A DNA stretch of 64,000 bases from Luteimonas arsenica (lineage in GTDB: Bacteria > Pseudomonadota > Gammaproteobacteria > Xanthomonadales > Xanthomonadaceae). The notes below the pieces were generated by a model. That model had not been told where the DNA came from. It did not search any database and was given only the letters and a program-made list of their open reading frames with translations. Below are positions 19,508-28,633 of this stretch, piece by piece; position 1 is the first letter of the stretch; each line of letters begins with the position of its first letter. Both the position numbers and the translations under genes were made by a program. The DNA lies in the NCBI RefSeq assembly GCF_004352825.1, contig NZ_SJRW01000001.1, positions 62,001-126,000 on the forward strand, read 5' to 3'.

Positions 19508-20917
19508 ATGTCCATCGAGAACGTCGAAAAGCTGATCAGCGACCACAAGGTCGAATTCGTCGACCTGCGCTTCGCCGACATGCGCGGCGTGCAGCACCAC
19601 GTCACCTATCCCAAGTCGATCATCGAACCCGGCCTGTTCGAGGACGGCAAGATGTTCGACGGCTCCTCGATCGGCGGCTGGCGCGGCATCCAGAACTCGG
19701 ACATGGTCCTGCTGCCCGATCCGGCGACCGCCTTCCTCGATCCCTTCACCGCCGATCCGACCCTGGTGCTGACCTGCGACGTGCTCGACCCGACCACGAT
19801 GCAGGCCTACAACCGCGACCCGCGCGGCATCGCCCGCCGCGCCGAGGCCTACCTGAAGTCCAGCGGCATCGCCGACCAGGCCTTCTTCGGCCCCGAGCCC
19901 GAGTTCTTCATCTTCGACTCGGTGCGCTACGCCAACGAGATGGGCCACACCTTCTTCCACGTCGACTCCGAAGAAGCCGCGTGGAACTCCGGCCGCGAGT
20001 ACGACGGCGGCAACAGCGGCTACCGCCCGGGCGTGAAGGGCGGCTACTTCCCGGTGGCGCCGCTGGACTCGCTGCACGACATCCGCGCCGAGATGTGCAA
20101 GACCCTGCAGCAGGTCGGCATCGAGGTCGAAGTGCACCACCACGAGGTCGCCAACGCCGGCCAGTGCGAGATCGGCACGAAGTTCAGCTCGCTGGTGCAG
20201 AAGGCCGACGAGCTGCTGACGATGAAGTACATCATCAAGAACGTCGCCTTCCGCAACGGCAAGACCGCGACCTTCATGCCCAAGCCGCTGGTGGGCGACA
20301 ACGGCAGCGGCATGCACGTGCACCAGTCGCTGGCCAAGGGCGGCGTGAACCTGTTCACCGGCGACGGCTACGGCGGCCTGAGCCAGACCGCGCTGTGGTA
20401 CATCGGCGGCATCTTCAAGCACGCCCGCGCGATCAACGCTTTCGCCAACTCCAGCACCAACAGCTACAAGCGCCTGGTGCCGGGCTTCGAGGCGCCGGTG
20501 ATGCTGGCGTACTCGGCGTCGAACCGCTCGGCGTCCTGCCGCATCCCGTACGTGGCCAATCCGAAGGCGCGCCGCATCGAGATGCGCTTCCCGGACCCGA
20601 TGAACTCCGGTTACCTGATCTTCACCGCGCTGATGATGGCGGGCCTGGACGGCATCCGGAACCAGATCGACCCGGGTGGCCCGAGCGACAAGGACCTCTA
20701 CGACCTGCCGCCGGAAGAGGCCAAGGGCATCCCGACCGTCTGCCACTCGCTCGACCAGGCGCTGGAAGCGCTCGACGCCGACCGCGAGTTCCTCAAGGCC
20801 GGCGGCGTGATGAGCGACGACTTCATCGACGCCTACATCGCGCTGAAGATGAAGGAGGTCACCGCGTTCCGCTCGGCGACGCATCCGCTGGAGTACCAGC
20901 TCTACTACGCGATCTGA
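19508..20917 (+). CDS. glnA: Glutamine synthetase, type I
   Basis: A 469-residue GSI subunit catalysing ATP-dependent amidation of glutamate. Landmarks are in order: FDGSSIGGW near residue 50, [10 protein letters not shown] (metal/ATP site), the [11 protein letters not shown] loop and [12 protein letters not shown], whose Tyr398 corresponds to the adenylylation site of regulated GSI-beta enzymes. ATG 19508 follows GGAG by 6 nt. It is driven by a sigma-54 promoter with two NtrC boxes; the cognate ntrB-ntrC lies 1.5 kb downstream, separated by an amidase and a toxin-antitoxin pair. A REP-like hairpin follows the stop. Confidence 0.97.
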   Translation: MSIENVEKLISDHKVEFVDLRFADMRGVQHHVTYPKSIIEPGLFEDGKMFDGSSIGGWRGIQNSDMVLLPDPATAFLDPFTADPTLVLTCDVLDPTTMQAYNRDPRGIARRAEAYLKSSGIADQAFFGPEPEFFIFDSVRYANEMGHTFFHVDSEEAAWNSGREYDGGNSGYRPGVKGGYFPVAPLDSLHDIRAEMCKTLQQVGIEVEVHHHEVANAGQCEIGTKFSSLVQKADELLTMKYIIKNVAFRNGKTATFMPKPLVGDNGSGMHVHQSLAKGGVNLFTGDGYGGLSQTALWYIGGIFKHARAINAFANSSTNSYKRLVPGFEAPVMLAYSASNRSASCRIPYVANPKARRIEMRFPDPMNSGYLIFTALMMAGLDGIRNQIDPGGPSDKDLYDLPPEEAKGIPTVCHSLDQALEALDADREFLKAGGVMSDDFIDAYIALKMKEVTAFRSATHPLEYQLYYAI

Positions 20918-20935
20918 CACCAGCCCAGCAGATCT

Positions 20936-20998
20936 GTGGGAGCGGCTACAACCGCGATTGGTCAACAGTTGGGCCATCGCGGCTGTAGCCGCTCCCAC
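20936..20998. repeat. REP-like hairpin, copy 2, downstream of glnA
   Basis: Arms of 23 nt (20936-20958 and 20976-20998) pair with a single G-T mismatch around a 17-nt loop. It belongs to the same GGGAGCGGCTACAGCCGCGA family as copies 1 and 3. It starts 18 bp after the glnA stop and could protect the 3' end or attenuate read-through into the amidase gene; no T-tract. Confidence 0.9.
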
Positions 20999-21025
20999 TT
21001 GCATTGGTCTGACGCGCCGGGTGCA

Positions 21026-21796
21026 ATGCAGCGCATGAAGAAGCTCGCAGCCGCGGTGCTCTGCGCCGCCCTCCTGTCCGCCTGCGTCCACCAGCCGGCG
21101 CGCAATCCGATGGCGACCTGGGTGCCCTCGCCGAATTTCGACGAGCGCCGCCCGGTCGTCATCGTCCTGCACTACACCGAGCAGGACTCGGCCGAGCAGA
21201 GCCTGCGCACCCTGCGCACGGGCAACAGCGGCGGCCCGGTGAGCTCGCACTACCTCGTCGGTGATGACGGCGCGATCTACCAGCTCGTCGCGGATTCGCA
21301 CCGCGCCTGGCATGCCGGCGGCGGCCGCTGGGGCACGATCACCGACCTCAACTCGGCCTCGATCGGCATCGAGATCGACAACAACGGCCGCGAGCCCTTC
21401 ACCGAACCGCAGGTGCAGGCGCTGCTGCGCCTGCTCGATGACCTCACCGCGCGCCTGCGCATCCCGCGCACGCAGGTGATCGGGCATTCCGACCTGGCGC
21501 CCTCGCGCAAGATCGATCCGGGCGCATTGTTCCCCTGGCGGCGCCTGGCCGAGGCCGGTTTCGGCATCTGGCCTGCGGACGATGCGCCGCCGGCGCCGGA
21601 AGGCTTCGACGGCATGCGCGCCCTGCGCGAGGTCGGCTACGACACCCGCGATCCGGAGGCCGTGGTGCGCGCGTTCCGCCTGCGATTCCGCGGCGATGCG
21701 GGGACAGCGCTGGACGACGAGGACCTGCGCATCCTGCATGCGCTGACGCTGCCCGGTGGGGCGGGCTTGCTGGTGCCGGCGACAGGCCTGGATTGA
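21026..21796 (+). CDS. N-acetylmuramoyl-L-alanine amidase, AmiD-like lipoprotein
   Basis: A 256-residue lipoprotein (lipobox LLSAC) with an Amidase_2 domain that cleaves the MurNAc-L-Ala bond. Zinc ligands are recognisable: His in IVLHYTEQD, His in GHSDLAPSRKIDPG and the nearby Asp; VSSHYLVGDDG and NSASIGIEIDNNG are conserved neighbours. The C-terminal about 70 residues form a peptidoglycan-binding-like helical tail, as in E. coli AmiD. ATG 21026 or ATG 21035 may be used; both leave the signal intact. It acts at the outer membrane inner face on turnover products. Confidence 0.92.
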   Translation: MQRMKKLAAAVLCAALLSACVHQPARNPMATWVPSPNFDERRPVVIVLHYTEQDSAEQSLRTLRTGNSGGPVSSHYLVGDDGAIYQLVADSHRAWHAGGGRWGTITDLNSASIGIEIDNNGREPFTEPQVQALLRLLDDLTARLRIPRTQVIGHSDLAPSRKIDPGALFPWRRLAEAGFGIWPADDAPPAPEGFDGMRALREVGYDTRDPEAVVRAFRLRFRGDAGTALDDEDLRILHALTLPGGAGLLVPATGLD

Positions 21797-21836
21797 GCCG
21801 GGCAAGGACGGGCTTGGATCAAGGCGGGATTACCGC

Positions 21837-22115
21837 TCACGGGGATTGCCGGTAGACCTCGCGCCGGTGGCCGATGCGGACCACCAGCACCGTCAGGGTG
21901 CCATCCTGCAGGTCGGCGACAAGGCGATAGTCGCCAATCCTGTAGCGCCAGAGATTTCCGAGGCGGGTACCGGTCAACGGCTTGCCGAGCCGGCGTGGAT
22001 CTTCGGCCGGCAGGAGGCGATCACGCAGGAACCGCAGTATCCGCTGTTTCGCGTGTGGATCGAGACGCTTCAGGGCTTTTTCGGCAGCGCCGGAAAGCTC
22101 AATCCGCCAGGCCAT
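21837..22115 (-). CDS. RelE/ParE-superfamily toxin
   Basis: A 92-residue basic protein with the RelE fold signature: [17 protein letters not shown] at the start, [17 protein letters not shown] in the middle and the C-terminal RIGHRREVY, containing the Arg/His/Tyr set used by RelE-type ribosome-dependent mRNases. ParE-like gyrase inhibition is the alternative. It overlaps the antitoxin gene by 17 nt and is transcribed after it, the standard relBE order. Confidence 0.88.
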   Translation of the reverse strand: MAWRIELSGAAEKALKRLDPHAKQRILRFLRDRLLPAEDPRRLGKPLTGTRLGNLWRYRIGDYRLVADLQDGTLTVLVVRIGHRREVYRQSP

Positions 22116-22326
22116 GCGTCCGGATCACTTCGTCCAGTGAATAGGTGGTCGACTTGCCTTCCTTGACGCGTCGAAGTTCCTGCTCGGCGAGATAGACGTC
22201 TTCCATCTCGTCGAGGTATGCGCCGATGGCCTCGCGCAGGTAGTAGGCCTTGGTGCGGCCGGTACGGCTTGCGAGTTCATCGAGCCGGCGCTCGGTGTCC
22301 GGGTCGAGCCGGATGGACGTGGCCAT
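22099..22326 (-). CDS. Ribbon-helix-helix antitoxin, RelB-like
   Basis: A 75-residue protein with an N-terminal ribbon-helix-helix ([20 protein letters not shown], then KAYYLREAI) that should bind the palindrome at 22339-22356, followed by an acidic helical tail ([13 protein letters not shown]) that would neutralise the toxin. ATG 22326 gives the family-typical MATSIRLD start; a longer frame runs back through the operator. AAAGAGA precedes the start. First gene of a two-gene autoregulated unit. Confidence 0.9.
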   Translation of the reverse strand: MATSIRLDPDTERRLDELASRTGRTKAYYLREAIGAYLDEMEDVYLAEQELRRVKEGKSTTYSLDEVIRTHGLAD

Positions 22327-22338
22327 GATGCGGTCTCT

Positions 22339-22356
22339 TTGAATACAAGTATTCAA
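22339..22356. promoter_or_regulatory. Palindromic operator of the toxin-antitoxin pair
   Basis: TTGAATAC-AA-GTATTCAA is a perfect inverted repeat with 8-bp arms and a 2-bp centre, 13 bp upstream of the antitoxin start and much more AT-rich than its surroundings. This is the expected position and form for an RHH antitoxin autorepressor site. Confidence 0.78.
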
Positions 22357-22373
22357 TGTATCACGAGTTCCCG

Positions 22374-22403
22374 CTGACATTGCCGGTCACCTTGCACTAG
22401 ATT
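22374..22403 (+). promoter_or_regulatory. Candidate sigma-70 promoter of ntrB, predicted leaderless
   Basis: CTGACA (22374-22379, five of six) and TAGATT (22398-22403, four of six) are separated by 18 bp. The expected transcription start, 6-7 nt after the -10 box, is 22410, the A of the ntrB ATG. No Shine-Dalgarno sequence is present, consistent with a leaderless mRNA. Confidence 0.55.
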
Positions 22404-22409
22404 GGTGCA
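22393..22409 (+). promoter_or_regulatory. NtrC-binding site overlapping the ntrB promoter
   Basis: TGCACT-AGATT-GGTGCA matches the NtrC dyad at 11 of 12 positions. It covers the candidate -10 box and ends directly before ATG 22410, so bound NtrC should repress. In enteric bacteria NtrC likewise represses the glnL promoter from a single site. Confidence 0.8.
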
Positions 22410-23593
22410 ATGCATCCCGCCCTCGACCCCGCTCATGACCACCTGAGTACCCCCCTGCTCGCGGTGTCGGCCGAGGGCGTGGTCGAAGCGGCCAATACGG
22501 CCGGCGGCCAGTGGTTCGGGGTTTCGCTGCGCCGGCTGGCAGGCCTGCCGCTGGCGGCGCTGGAAGTGCAGGGCGATGCCCTGGTCCGCGCGCTGGCCGC
22601 CGGCGGCGACCCGGCGGCGATGGGGCGCCCCATCGCGCCGATGGCCGCGACCGGCGTCATCCGACTCCCGCGCCTGGCGCTGGCGTATCCCGGCGCCGCG
22701 CCGCGCTTCGCCGAAGCCTGGCTGACCCCGCGCGACGGTGGCGGCTGGCTGCTCGAACTGCACCCGGTGGACGAGTTCCCCGGCGGCGATCCGGTGGCGG
22801 CGCTGCCGCTGGCCCTGGCCGCCGCGCTCAAGGGCCTGGCCCACGAGTTGCGCAATCCGCTGGCGGGGCTCAAGGGCGCGGCGCAGCTGCTGGCGCGGCG
22901 CATTCCCGGCGACGATGCCGCTTCGCGCGAGCTGGTCGAACTGGTCGACTCCGAAGTGGGGCGGCTGGCGCAGCTCGTCGACCGCCTGCTCGACCCGGCG
23001 CCGCCCAATCCGCACGCCCCGCTCAACGTCCACGCCGTGCTCGAGCGCGTGCTGCGCCTGGCCGAGGCCGACGCCGGCTGGGGCGTGAAGCTGGTGCGCG
23101 ACTACGACCCGAGCCTGCCGGAGCTCCACGGCGACCTCGACCGCCTGGTGCAGGCGACGTGGAACCTGGTGCGCAACGCCATCGAGGCCGGCGCCGGCGA
23201 GGTCGTGCTGCGCACCCGCGCCGAGCACGGCGCGCGCATCGGCAGCGAGCTGCATGCGCTGGCCCTGCGCCTGGACATCGTCGACGACGGCCGCGGCGTG
23301 CCCGACGAGCTGGCCGAACAGGTATTCGTGCCGCTGGTGTCCGGCCGCGCCGAGGGCAGCGGCCTGGGCCTGGCGCTGGCGCAACAGGTGGCACGCGAGC
23401 ACCGCGGCAGCCTCGCCTTCCGCTCGCGGCCGGGGCACACGGTGTTCACGCTGCTGCTGCCCTACGCGGCCCTGCCCGTGGCTCCGGATGCCGGCGCAGG
23501 GCCGGATGACGGCGGCAGCGAAGACAGGGGCGAAGCCGGTGGTCGTGCGGCCGGTGACGCCGGCGCGGGTAGCGTCACGGACGGAGACGGCTG

Positions 23594-23594
<1 letters not shown>
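22410..23594 (+). CDS. glnL: Nitrogen regulation sensor kinase NtrB
   Basis: A 394-residue cytoplasmic histidine kinase that phosphorylates or dephosphorylates NtrC in response to PII. A PAS-like region spans about 10-120, the H-box is AHELRNPLAGLKG with His145, the N-box is NLVRNAIEAG and the G-boxes are VDDGRGVP and GSGLGLALA. The last 35-40 residues (Gly/Ala/Asp-rich) extend past the kinase domain and look low-complexity. No transmembrane segment. The start abuts an NtrC box, and the stop overlaps the ntrC ATG by 1 nt (TGATG). Confidence 0.94.
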
Positions 23595-25036
<1,442 letters not shown>

Positions 25037-25133
25037 ACGCCGCATCGAGCCACCGTGCCGCGGAGCGGGTGGCTCACGCACCCGCAACCTCGCCGGGGCT
25101 ACCCTTATGAGCCCGACAAAGATTCCGGAACGC

Positions 25134-25694
25134 ATGCGTCGCCCGAACTTCGCCCCGCCGGCCGTTGCCCTGTTCGCCACCGGACTGCTGGCCGCCTGCG
25201 CCAGCGCGCCCCCGGCGCCGCGCGAGCCGCAGGCCCCGCCGCCACCGCCGCCCCGCGCCGAGGCCGGCACCGCGAGCCTGGCCCACGCCAACCTGACCGC
25301 GGCCTCGGCCACGCTGGCCAGCGGCCGCATCACCCTGCGGGCCGAATCCGGCGGCGTGCGCCTGTCGGGCGACGTCGGCGGCCTCAGCCGCAACGGCGCC
25401 CATGTGCTGCAGGTGCACGCGCGCGGCGACTGCAGCGCGATCGACGCCTCCAGCGCCGGCCCCTATTTCGACGCCAGCGGCAGCGGCGCGGTCGACGGCG
25501 GCAGCGACCGCATCGTCGCCAACGAGCGCGGCGTGGCCCGCGTCGACCAGCTCGTCCGCGGCGCCGTGCTCGGCGGCGGCTCGGGCAATGACATCGGCGG
25601 CCGCTCCCTGGTCGTGCTCGGCTCCACCGCCGGCGCGACCGGTGCGCGGATCGCCTGTGGCGTCATCACCCTCGCGCCCGCGGGCGCCCCCTAG
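25134..25694 (+). CDS. Degenerate Cu/Zn-superoxide dismutase-like lipoprotein
   Basis: A 186-residue lipoprotein (lipobox LLAAC; ATG 25107 would add nine residues). After a Pro-rich linker it follows the SodC fold, including GDCSAIDASSAG and the terminal ARIACGVI, in register with the next gene. The metal site is lost: the HGFHVH segment of SodC reads HVLQVH, GGHFNP reads GPYFDA and VIVHADPDD reads VVLGSTAG, so most Cu and Zn His ligands and the Zn Asp are gone. The two disulfide-type cysteines are kept. It is therefore probably not a dismutase; a chaperone, structural or ligand-binding role is possible. It precedes sodC by 17 bp. Confidence 0.83.
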   Translation: MRRPNFAPPAVALFATGLLAACASAPPAPREPQAPPPPPPRAEAGTASLAHANLTAASATLASGRITLRAESGGVRLSGDVGGLSRNGAHVLQVHARGDCSAIDASSAGPYFDASGSGAVDGGSDRIVANERGVARVDQLVRGAVLGGGSGNDIGGRSLVVLGSTAGATGARIACGVITLAPAGAP

Positions 25695-25711
25695 GAACAG
25701 GAGACAGACCC

Positions 25712-26320
25712 ATGCGCAAGCTTTCCACGACCCTTCTCGCGGCTTCGCTGGCGATCGGCCTCGCGGCCTGCAGCGGCCAGTCCGACGCCGTCGACGAGGC
25801 CGCGACCCCGCCGGTCGACACCGCACCGGTGGCCGACGCCGCGCCTGACATGACCCTGTCGCCGGCGTCGCACACCGTGGCCATCCTGTCGGCGACCGAA
25901 GGCAATTCGGTCACCGGCGAGCTCGCCTTCGAGGCGGTCGACGGCGGCGTCGCCATCACCGGCCAGGTCAACGGCCTGCCCCCGGGCAGCGAGCACGGCT
26001 TCCACGTCCACGAGACCGGCGACTGCAGTGCGCCCGACGGCAGCAGCGCCGGCGGCCACTTCAACCCGATGGACGTCGATCACGGTCGCGTCGGCGCCGG
26101 CGCGCACCACGTCGGCGACACCGACAACATCGTCGCCGACGACACCGGCGTGGCGACGGTCAACACCCGCCTGGAAGGCGCCACGCTGGCCGACGGCGCG
26201 CCGACCGACGTGCTCGGCCGCGGCGTGATCGTGCACGCGGACCCGGACGACTACGCCACCCAGCCCACCGGCAATGCCGGCGCGCGCCTGGCCTGCGGCG
26301 TGATCGCGCAGTCGATGTGA
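25712..26320 (+). CDS. sodC: Periplasmic Cu/Zn superoxide dismutase, lipoprotein
   Basis: A 202-residue lipoprotein (lipobox LAAC). The metal ligands are intact: GFHVHETGDC, GGHFNP, the Zn-loop HGRVGAGAHHVGD and VIVHADPDD, with a disulfide Cys pair (CSAP and LACGVI). It converts superoxide to peroxide and oxygen in the envelope. CAGGAGAC before ATG 25712 is a good RBS. Tandem with a degenerate paralogue upstream, probably one transcript, and convergent with the gene at 26322. Confidence 0.95.
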   Translation: MRKLSTTLLAASLAIGLAACSGQSDAVDEAATPPVDTAPVADAAPDMTLSPASHTVAILSATEGNSVTGELAFEAVDGGVAITGQVNGLPPGSEHGFHVHETGDCSAPDGSSAGGHFNPMDVDHGRVGAGAHHVGDTDNIVADDTGVATVNTRLEGATLADGAPTDVLGRGVIVHADPDDYATQPTGNAGARLACGVIAQSM

Positions 26321-26321
26321 G

Positions 26322-27245
26322 TCAGGGCGCGGGCGGGGCCGCGAGCTCCGCCCGCGCATCGTCGCCCTGGCAGTGGATGAACTCCACCGCCAGGCCGTGG
26401 GCGCGCAGCAGGCTGGCGAGCTGGCGCTGGCGGGCCTCGAAGTGGCTGTACCGGCGCTCCAGTCGCGCGCGCGAGGCGTCGTCGTCGCAGGCGTCACCGG
26501 GCGCGTAGCGCGAATGCCACGCCGCCGGGGGCAACAGCGCCATCCGCACCTGGCCGTCGCCGGCGTAGTGCAGCAGCGGCTCCGGCGCCTCGTCCAGCCA
26601 GGCCTCGCGTCGGGGCGAGAGCAGGGCGGTTTCCAGCAGCGGCCACAGCGGCGCCAGGCCGGCGTGCTCGTACTGCATCGCGGTCAGGGCGCAGAGGTCG
26701 TGCACGGTCAGGTAGCGCGCGTGTTCCACCTGCAGGCCGAAGGCGTCCTGCATCGCCAGCGCGGTGCCGGCGCCGGCCATGCCTTCCTCCATCAGGTCGG
26801 CCTCGCAGCGCGCGGACACGCGCGCGACCACGGCCGCATCGCCGTCGAGCACGAAGGGCAGCAGGCGCAGCGGGCCGCCGGAATACTCCGGTGCCGGTGA
26901 CAGCGCGCCGGGCAGCCGGCCCTCGTGGCTGCCGAAGGCGAGGATGCGCGCACCGCCGCCGGGCGCACGCGGCGCCTTGGCCGCGAGCTGCCACAGCTCC
27001 TGGTGCAGCGGCCAGCCCGGGCGCAGCAGTTCGACCGGGTCGAAGTGGGCGGCGACCAGGGTGCAGTCCAGGCCGGCGGCGTCGGGCGCGAAGGCGGCGA
27101 GGTCGGCGGCGACCAGGGCGGCCAGCGCGCCGGCTTCGGCCTGGGCCGCGGCGTCGCGCGCGGCGGCGCTGCCCGGCGCCAGCTCCAGGGCCAGGGCGCC
27201 GAGCACGCGGCGGGGGGAGGTGTTGTCTGCTGCGGTGGTGTTCAT
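26322..27245 (-). CDS. Conserved-type protein of unknown function divergent from fadI
   Basis: A 307-residue protein not recognised. It has no signal peptide or membrane segment. Features seen: an Ala/Leu-rich first 70 residues, a His/Glu-rich centre (YLTVHDLCALTAMQYEH), Trp-containing LWPLLETALLSPRREAWLDE, and a basic C-terminal helix SRARLERRYSHFEARQRQL followed by HGLAVEFIHCQG. It is soluble and acidic. It starts 79 bp from fadI on the opposite strand and may share a control region with it, and is convergent with sodC with 1 bp between stops. Confidence 0.72.
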   Translation of the reverse strand: MNTTAADNTSPRRVLGALALELAPGSAAARDAAAQAEAGALAALVAADLAAFAPDAAGLDCTLVAAHFDPVELLRPGWPLHQELWQLAAKAPRAPGGGARILAFGSHEGRLPGALSPAPEYSGGPLRLLPFVLDGDAAVVARVSARCEADLMEEGMAGAGTALAMQDAFGLQVEHARYLTVHDLCALTAMQYEHAGLAPLWPLLETALLSPRREAWLDEAPEPLLHYAGDGQVRMALLPPAAWHSRYAPGDACDDDASRARLERRYSHFEARQRQLASLLRAHGLAVEFIHCQGDDARAELAAPPAP

Positions 27246-27324
27246 TGGCCCTGCGCACGCTCGGCGCTAAACTCCAGCGCATTATGCCCGCCACGGTCGG
27301 TGGGCAGTCCGCGAGGTTCCCCAG

Positions 27325-28602
27325 ATGCAGCATGGTCGCCCCGTCGCCGTCCTCGGCGGCGTCCGCATTCCCTTCTGTCGCCAGAACACCGCCTACGCCG
27401 ACGTCGGCAACCTCGGCATGTCGGTACGCACCCTGGGCGCGCTGGTGGAGAAGTTCGGCCTGCACGGCCAGCGCCTGGGCGAGGTCGCCATGGGTGCGGT
27501 GATCAAGCACTCCAGCGACTGGAACCTGGGCCGCGAGGCGGCGCTGTCCTCGGGGCTGTCGCCGCTGACGCCGGGCATCACCCTGCAGCGCGCCTGCGGC
27601 ACCTCGCTGGATTCGATCATCACCGTCGGCAACAAGATCGCCGCCGGCCAGATCGACAGCGGCGTCGGCGGCGGCAGCGACACCACCTCCGACGTGCCGA
27701 TCGTCTACGGCCGCTCGCTGCGCCGCCGGCTGCTGGCCGCGAACGCGGCGAAGACGCCCCGCGACAAGCTGGCGCAGTTCCGCGGCTTCCGCCTGGGCGA
27801 GCTCAAGCCCGAGTTCCCCGGCGTGGCCGAGCCGCGCACCGGCAAGTCGATGGGCGAGCACTGCGAGGACATGGCCAAGGAGTGGAGCATCTCCCGCGAT
27901 TCGCAGGACGAACTGGCGGTGGCCTCGCACCACAAGCTGGCCGCGGCCTACGAGCGCGGCTTCTTCGACGACCTGGTCGTGGCCTTCCGCGGCGTCTCGC
28001 GCGACAACATCCTGCGCGCCGATTCCACGCTGGAGAAGCTGGCCACGCTGAAGCCGGCCTTCGACAAGGTCTCCGGCCGCGGCACGCTCACCGCCGGCAA
28101 CTCCACGCCGCTGACCGACGGCGCCGCCGTCTGCCTGCTGTCCACCGACGAATGGGCCGCCGCGCACGGCCACGAGGTGCTGTGCCACCTCCGCGACGCG
28201 CACGTGGCCGCGGTCGACTTCGTCCACGGCGAAGGCCTGCTGATGGCGCCGACCGTGGCCGTGGCCGAGATGCTGGCCCGCAACGGCCTGACGCTGCAGG
28301 ACTTCGACATCTACGAGATCCACGAGGCCTTCGCCGCCCAGGTGCTGTGCACCCTGCGCGCCTGGGAGAGCGAGGACTACTGCCGCAGCCGCCTCGGCCT
28401 GGACGCCCCGCTGGGCCGCATCGATCCCGCGAAGATCAATCCCGTGGGCTCATCGCTGGCCACCGGCCACCCCTTCGCCGCCACCGGCGCGCGCGTGGTC
28501 GCAACCGCCGCCCGCCAGCTGCAGGAACGCGGCGGCGGCCGCGCGCTGGTGTCGATCTGCACCGCCGGCGGCATGGGCGTGGTGGCGATCCTCGAGCGCT
28601 GA
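27325..28602 (+). CDS. fadI: Acetyl-CoA C-acyltransferase, FadI-like thiolase
   Basis: A 425-residue thiolase for the last step of fatty acid beta-oxidation. Active-site Cys91 is in QRACGTSLDSI; the second half has EIHEAFAAQVL, the His motif NPVGSSLATGHPFAATGAR and the second Cys in SICTAGGMG, all matching FadI rather than FadA. No fadJ partner is adjacent, so the multienzyme complex must be encoded elsewhere. GAGG lies before ATG 27325. Confidence 0.9.
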   Translation: MQHGRPVAVLGGVRIPFCRQNTAYADVGNLGMSVRTLGALVEKFGLHGQRLGEVAMGAVIKHSSDWNLGREAALSSGLSPLTPGITLQRACGTSLDSIITVGNKIAAGQIDSGVGGGSDTTSDVPIVYGRSLRRRLLAANAAKTPRDKLAQFRGFRLGELKPEFPGVAEPRTGKSMGEHCEDMAKEWSISRDSQDELAVASHHKLAAAYERGFFDDLVVAFRGVSRDNILRADSTLEKLATLKPAFDKVSGRGTLTAGNSTPLTDGAAVCLLSTDEWAAAHGHEVLCHLRDAHVAAVDFVHGEGLLMAPTVAVAEMLARNGLTLQDFDIYEIHEAFAAQVLCTLRAWESEDYCRSRLGLDAPLGRIDPAKINPVGSSLATGHPFAATGARVVATAARQLQERGGGRALVSICTAGGMGVVAILER

Positions 28603-28633
28603 GTGCGGGGTTTGCGCCCCGCACCCCGCCGCC

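Noticed and set aside
22099-22380. Longer antitoxin start at 22380
   Set aside because: It would place the palindromic operator inside the coding region and add residues not found at the N-terminus of RHH antitoxins.
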